A stretch of DNA of 64,000 nt, taken from positions 1 through 64,000 of the forward strand of contig NZ_JAPTYD010000004.1 of NCBI RefSeq assembly GCF_026913015.1. The letters run 5' to 3'. The notes beneath the pieces are model-generated. The model was not told where the DNA came from, ran no database searches, and saw nothing but the letters and a program-made list of their open reading frames with translations. Positions 60,161 through 64,000 of the stretch are shown here, piece by piece (position 1 is the first letter of the stretch; every line of letters begins with the position of its first letter). The position numbers and the translations under genes are program-made. This DNA comes from Paracoccus benzoatiresistens (GTDB lineage Bacteria; Pseudomonadota; Alphaproteobacteria; Rhodobacterales; Rhodobacteraceae).

Positions 60161-61866
60161 CCAAGGTTTTTGACCGGCCCGAAGAGTTCGCCGAAACCGC
60201 GCTGCAGGGCTTCTGCGCGGCCAATGCCGACCGCGTGCGCGCCGTGCCGCATGGCGCGGTGCGCGCCGCGCCGGGCGCCAGGGGCAAGGTGGCCCTGCTG
60301 GTGGGCGGCGGGTCGGGCCATTACCCGGCCTTCCTGGGCTATGTCGGCACGGGCTTTGCCGATGCGGCGGTGGCGGGCGATGTCTTCGCCTCGCCCTCGA
60401 CCGCCTGGATCTACGGCGTGGCCAAGGCCGCGAACCGGGGCGGCGGCGTGATCCTGGGCTTTGGCAACTATGCGGGCGACGTGCTGAACTTCGGCTCGGC
60501 CGCCGAGCGGCTGCGGGCCGAGGGGATCGACGCGCGCATCCTGGCCGTGACCGACGACGTGGCCAGCGCCAAGGCCGACGAACGCGCCAGGCGGCGGGGC
60601 GTCGCGGGCGACTTGCCGGTCTTCAAGATCGTCGGCGCCGCGGCCGAGGCGGGTCTCGACATGGATGCCGTGATGGCGGTGGCGGACAAGGTCAACCGGG
60701 CGACCGCGTCCTTTGGCGTGGCCTTCGACGGCTGCACGCTGCCCGGGCAGGGCAGGCCCCTGTTCACGGTGGATGCGGGGCAGGTCGGCATGGGCCTTGG
60801 CATCCATGGCGAGCCGGGCATCAGCACGCAGGCGATGATGCCCGCCACCGAACTGGCGCGCACGCTGCTGCAGCCGTTGCTGGCCGAACGCCCGGCGGGC
60901 CATGACGGCCGCGTGGCGGTGATCCTGAACGGCCTGGGCCGCACGAAATACGAGGAACTGTTCGTCCTGTGGCACCACCTGACCGGCATGCTGGCCGATG
61001 CCGGCCTGACCGTGGTGGAGCCCGAAGTGGGCGAGTTCGTCACCAGCCTGGACATGGCGGGCTGCTCGCTGACCATCACCTGGCTTGACGACGAGCTTGA
61101 GGGATACTGGCGCGCCCCTGCCGATGCCCCTGCCTTCCGCAAGGGCACCGTCGCCCGTCCGCTGGCCGCCGAGGCCGTCGAGGCAGGCGTCGAAATCGCC
61201 GGCGAGATCGCGCAGGGCAGCGCCGAGTCGCAGGAGGCCGGGCGCCGCGTGGCCGCACTGATCGGCCATGTCGCGACTGCCCTGGCGGATGCCGAGGAAG
61301 AACTGGGCCGGATCGATGCGCAGGCCGGCGACGGCGACCATGGGCAGGGCATGGCGCGCGGATCGGCCGCCGCCGCTGCCGCCGCCGAAAAGGCGGTGCT
61401 GGCGGGGGCCGGGGCAGGGACCGTCCTGTCGCTTGCCGGGGATGCCTGGGCGGACCGCGCGGGCGGGACCTCGGGCGCGCTGTGGGGCGTCGCGCTTCGG
61501 GCCTGGGGACAGGCGCTTGGCGATGCCGACAAGCCGTCCGCCCGGACCGTCGCGCAAGGCGCGCAGGCTGCCCATGACGCCATCGTCCGGCTGGGCGGGG
61601 CGAAGGTCGGCGACAAGACACTGGTGGATTCGCTTGTGCCCTTCGTCGAGGTTCTGACCGAGCGCGTCGCGGCGGGCGAAAGCCTGGGCGTGGCCTGGGC
61701 CGCCGCCGCCGCGCGCTCGACCGAGGCCGCGGACGCGACCGCGCAACTGACGCCGAAACTTGGCCGGGCGCGTCCGCTCGCGGAACGCAGCCTGGGCCAC
61801 CCGGACGCGGGCGCGGTTTCGCTGGCGCTCTGCGCACGTGTGGTGGGGGCCAACCTCTCGGACTGA
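60157..61866 (+). CDS. dihydroxyacetone kinase family enzyme, fused DhaK-DhaL (erythrulose kinase-like)
   Basis: A 569-residue ATP-dependent kinase. The DhaK domain (about 1-330) contains LVGGGSGHYPAFLGYVGTGFAD and the covalent-binding His in GIHGEPGIST. The DhaL domain (about 370-569) has the Mg-ATP motif DAQAGDGDHGQGMARG and DRAGGTSGALWG. Fused enzymes of this type phosphorylate dihydroxyacetone or C4 ketoses such as erythrulose. ATGA overlap with the isomerase shows coupling. The pdxA-like gene downstream suggests a C4 sugar or acid as substrate. Confidence 0.9.
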   Translation: MTKVFDRPEEFAETALQGFCAANADRVRAVPHGAVRAAPGARGKVALLVGGGSGHYPAFLGYVGTGFADAAVAGDVFASPSTAWIYGVAKAANRGGGVILGFGNYAGDVLNFGSAAERLRAEGIDARILAVTDDVASAKADERARRRGVAGDLPVFKIVGAAAEAGLDMDAVMAVADKVNRATASFGVAFDGCTLPGQGRPLFTVDAGQVGMGLGIHGEPGISTQAMMPATELARTLLQPLLAERPAGHDGRVAVILNGLGRTKYEELFVLWHHLTGMLADAGLTVVEPEVGEFVTSLDMAGCSLTITWLDDELEGYWRAPADAPAFRKGTVARPLAAEAVEAGVEIAGEIAQGSAESQEAGRRVAALIGHVATALADAEEELGRIDAQAGDGDHGQGMARGSAAAAAAAEKAVLAGAGAGTVLSLAGDAWADRAGGTSGALWGVALRAWGQALGDADKPSARTVAQGAQAAHDAIVRLGGAKVGDKTLVDSLVPFVEVLTERVAAGESLGVAWAAAAARSTEAADATAQLTPKLGRARPLAERSLGHPDAGAVSLALCARVVGANLSD

Positions 61867-61952
61867 ACCAGCTTTGGACAGGCGTGCCCAAGGGTTTCGC
61901 CTGTTCCTTTCGACAAGCCGCATCAGCCAGAAACAAGTGGAGTTGATGCAAA

Positions 61953-61968
61953 ATTCTGTATACAGAAT
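61953..61968. promoter_or_regulatory. candidate GntR operator 2
   Basis: ATTCTGTATACAGAAT, a perfect 16-base palindrome 28 bases upstream of pdxA. It matches the core of the site near the GntR gene, which suggests a second regulated promoter inside the cluster. Confidence 0.72.
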
Positions 61969-61995
61969 ATTACATAGAGGACGGAGAATCGGGAA

Positions 61996-63057
61996 ATGCG
62001 CATAGCTTTGGCAATCGGTGACGCCGGTGGCGTCGGCCCGGAACTTGCGGCCAAGCTGCTGGCCGATCCGGCAATGGCGGAAAACGACATCGTCGTGGTG
62101 GGCGACGCCAGCGTGCTGAAGATGGGTGCGACCCATGCCGGCGTGACGCTGAACCTGCCAGTGATTTCCGCGGATCAGCTTTCGGGCGATCTGCCCAAGG
62201 GGCATTTGCTGGTCGATCTGGGCAACATTCCGGCGGACAAGGTGACGCTTGGCGGTTCCAGCCCCGAAACCGGCGCGGCATCGTTGCAGAACTTCGCCGC
62301 CGTGCTGCGGCTTGCCAAGGCCGGCATCGCCGATGCGGTGATGTTCACGCCCTTCAACAAGCATTCCATGCGCCTGGCCCGCCCGGCCTATGTTGACGAG
62401 ATTGGCTTCATCGACCGGGTGCTGGACACCGATCGCAGCGGCCGCGAGTTCAACGTGCTGGAAGAGGTCTGGAACGCCCGCGTGACGTCCCACATCCCGC
62501 TGAGCGAGGTCGCCAGCCGGATGAGCGTCGAGCGCATCCTGGGCAGCCTGCGCCTGACGCACGAGGTGATGACCGGCGCGGGCAAGCCCAATCCCCGCAT
62601 CGGCGTGGCCGCGCTGAACCCGCACGCGGGCGATGGCCGCAACTTCGGGACCGAGGATGACGACATCATCGCCCCTGCCGTCGTGGCTGGCGTGGCCGAG
62701 GGGATCGACGCCAAGGGGCCGATCCCGTCCGACACCGTCTTCGTGCGCGCCGTGCGCGGCGAATTCGACGCGGTGCTGACCATGTATCACGACCAGGGCC
62801 AGATCGCGATGAAGCTGATGGGCTTTGATCGCGGCGTGACGCTGATCGCGGGCTATGGCTTCCCGATCGTCACCCCCGCCCATGGCACGGCCTTCGACAT
62901 CGCGGGCCAGGGCAAGGCCGATCTGGGCGCCACGATGCAGGCCGCCCTGCTGGGCGCGCGCCTGGCCAAGCTGAACCCCGCCCGCGACCGCCAGCCGCTG
63001 CCCGCCGACTGGGCGACCGCCGGAGTCGAGGGCGCGGCGGCGCTGGTCGCCGAATAA
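61996..63057 (+). CDS. PdxA-family 4-phospho-hydroxy-acid dehydrogenase (PdxA2-like)
   Basis: A 353-residue NAD-dependent dehydrogenase of the PdxA family. Seen: AIGDAGGVGPELAAK at the N-terminus, metal-binding His in SHIPLSEV, GVAALNPHAGDGRNFG, MYHDQGQIAMKLMGF and PAHGTAFDIAGQGKAD. In vitamin B6 synthesis PdxA acts on 4-phosphohydroxythreonine, but PdxA2 paralogues oxidise and decarboxylate 4-phospho-threonate or -erythronate to DHAP. The kinase and isomerase neighbours favour the catabolic role. Preceded by a GntR-type palindrome. Confidence 0.88.
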   Translation: MRIALAIGDAGGVGPELAAKLLADPAMAENDIVVVGDASVLKMGATHAGVTLNLPVISADQLSGDLPKGHLLVDLGNIPADKVTLGGSSPETGAASLQNFAAVLRLAKAGIADAVMFTPFNKHSMRLARPAYVDEIGFIDRVLDTDRSGREFNVLEEVWNARVTSHIPLSEVASRMSVERILGSLRLTHEVMTGAGKPNPRIGVAALNPHAGDGRNFGTEDDDIIAPAVVAGVAEGIDAKGPIPSDTVFVRAVRGEFDAVLTMYHDQGQIAMKLMGFDRGVTLIAGYGFPIVTPAHGTAFDIAGQGKADLGATMQAALLGARLAKLNPARDRQPLPADWATAGVEGAAALVAE

Positions 63058-63067
63058 GACTGAGTTC

Positions 63068-63094
63068 CCGGCCCCCGTCGCAGGGGGCCGGTTT
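63068..63094 (+). terminator. hairpin between pdxA-like gene and tctC-like gene
   Basis: A nine-base perfect stem (CCGGCCCCC / GGGGGCCGG) with a six-base loop and a short T run. It may be a partial terminator or a stabilising hairpin within the transcript, raising receptor expression relative to transport. Confidence 0.55.
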
Positions 63095-63113
63095 ACCCCG
63101 GAGGAGGACATCC

Positions 63114-64000
63114 ATGACCAAGACCAAGACCGGCCTTCTGGCCGCCACCGCGCTGATGCTGGCTGCGCCCGCATTTGCGGATTTCGCCCCGACCCGCCCC
63201 GTCGAATTCATCGTCGCCTCGGGCGCCGGTGGCGGCACCGACAACTTTGCCCGGACCATCCAGGCGGTGCTGACCCGGGACGAGATCGTGGAACGTCCGA
63301 TCGTGGTGCTGAACAAGGGCGGCGGATCGGGGGCCGAGGCCTTCCTTTATGCCCGCCAGAACGAAGGTGACCCGCACAAGCTGGTCTTCGGGACGAACAA
63401 CGTCTACCTGCTGCCGCATGTCGCGAAGCTGGCCTACACGGTCGAGGATCTGCAGCCCGTCGCGGCGCTGGCGCTGGACGAATTCCTGGTCTGGGTCAAG
63501 GCGGACTCGCCTTATCAGAACGTCATGGATCTGGTGAACGCGGCCAAGGAAGCGCCCGGCACCATTCCCTTCGGCGGCAGCCAGTCCAAGGACACCGATG
63601 AGACGCTTGTCGCGCTGATCGAGCAGACCACCGGCGCGGACTTCAAGTATGTGCCCTTCAACGGCGGCGGCGAGGTCGGCGTGCAGCTGGCCGGCGGCCA
63701 TGTCGCGGCCAACGTGAACAACCCGAACGAAAACGCGGGCCAGTGGCAAGCCGGCGCGATCCGCCCGCTTTGCGTCTTCGCGCCGCAGCGCATGGCCGAG
63801 AGCGAGCCGGTCAGCGGCGATATGGGCTGGCACGACATCCCGACCTGCAAGGAGCAGGGCCTGGAGATCGAAAGCTACCAGATGCCGCGCACCGTCTGGC
63901 TGCCCGCCGGGACCGAGCCCGAGGTGCTGGCCTATTATCAGGCCGCGATGCAGAAGGTCGCCGAAAGCCAGGACTGGAAGGACTACCTGGCCAAGACCTC
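63114..64000 (+). CDS. TctC/Bug-family substrate-binding protein, 3' truncated by window edge
   Basis: The first ~295 residues of a periplasmic receptor are visible; the frame is open at the window end. Signal peptide MTKTKTGLLAATALMLAAPAFA, then the Bug ligand loops (VASGAGGGTDNFARTIQ, VLNKGGGSGAEAFLYA, FGGSQSKDTDE). ATG 63114 has GGAGGAGG upstream. It probably imports the carboxylate handled by the kinase-isomerase-PdxA enzymes; tctBA partners are expected just beyond the window. Confidence 0.9.
   Translation, partial: MTKTKTGLLAATALMLAAPAFADFAPTRPVEFIVASGAGGGTDNFARTIQAVLTRDEIVERPIVVLNKGGGSGAEAFLYARQNEGDPHKLVFGTNNVYLLPHVAKLAYTVEDLQPVAALALDEFLVWVKADSPYQNVMDLVNAAKEAPGTIPFGGSQSKDTDETLVALIEQTTGADFKYVPFNGGGEVGVQLAGGHVAANVNNPNENAGQWQAGAIRPLCVFAPQRMAESEPVSGDMGWHDIPTCKEQGLEIESYQMPRTVWLPAGTEPEVLAYYQAAMQKVAESQDWKDYLAKT

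Noticed and set aside
60076-63174. 1032-residue open frame on the minus strand
   Set aside because: Antisense to the kinase and pdxA-like genes, which have clear family motifs; the shadow protein is low in complexity.

Overview
The window is GC-rich DNA from an alphaproteobacterium, most likely a Paracoccus or close Rhodobacteraceae relative. The gene content (soxBDAG, TRAP and tripartite tricarboxylate transporters, a ScfR-type regulator next to aceA) and the dense overlapping operons fit that group. A replication and partition module at about 15.4-19.6 kb (parB, parA, an iteron array and a Rep_3-type initiator) marks the DNA as a plasmid-type replicon. Metabolic genes such as aceA, nadE, malQ and cysK suggest a chromid or large plasmid rather than a small mobile one.

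Layout. 1-3.6 kb is accessory: the 3' part of an IS256-family element, a broken cupin gene, a DUF1612/HTH gene and 870 bases with no convincing gene. 3.6-7.3 kb holds a ScfR/RamB-like regulator divergent from isocitrate lyase. 7.4-15.4 kb is a six-gene leftward operon (TRAP transporter, glutamine-synthetase-like ligase, aldehyde and alcohol dehydrogenases) with a divergent RpiR regulator. 15.4-19.6 kb is the replicon core. 19.9-33.4 kb is a general-stress-response island. 33.4-37.9 kb has cysK with a PLP decarboxylase and a winged-helix/TPR regulator. 38-44.3 kb is a tctCBA transporter with an extracytoplasmic binding protein and a TctDE two-component pair. 44.2-50 kb has a peptidoglycan-binding protein, a DMT exporter, a sucrose-phosphate-synthase/phosphatase fusion and a membrane alpha/beta-hydrolase. 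50.2-57.4 kb is the heterotetrameric sarcosine oxidase operon with two GlxA-type AraC regulators. 58.3 kb to the end is a GntR-controlled pathway (TIM-barrel isomerase, DAK-family kinase, PdxA-like dehydrogenase, TctC-like receptor) that runs off the window.

The most interesting part is the stress island. It encodes an EcfG-type sigma factor, two different NepR-like small anti-sigma candidates (one downstream of ecfG, one divergent from it), and a response regulator whose C-terminus aligns without gaps to region 2 of the neighbouring sigma factor. Canonical PhyR has a sigma-like domain (sigma2 plus sigma4) followed by a receiver. Here the order is reversed and only a sigma2-like part is present. 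Eight GGAAC-N16/17-NGTT motifs (four exact GGAAC/CGTT, four with one change in the -10 element) sit upstream of genes between 19.9 and 48.2 kb. Their likely targets are an SDR-DUF4336 pair, DUF2934, ecfG itself, Mn-catalase, a DUF892-nadE-reductase operon, a stress protein-malQ operon and the sucrose-phosphate synthase. Together they look like a locally clustered, partly autoregulated stress regulon.

No tRNA, rRNA or CRISPR array was seen. Alignments and motif counts were made by eye; no database search was run.
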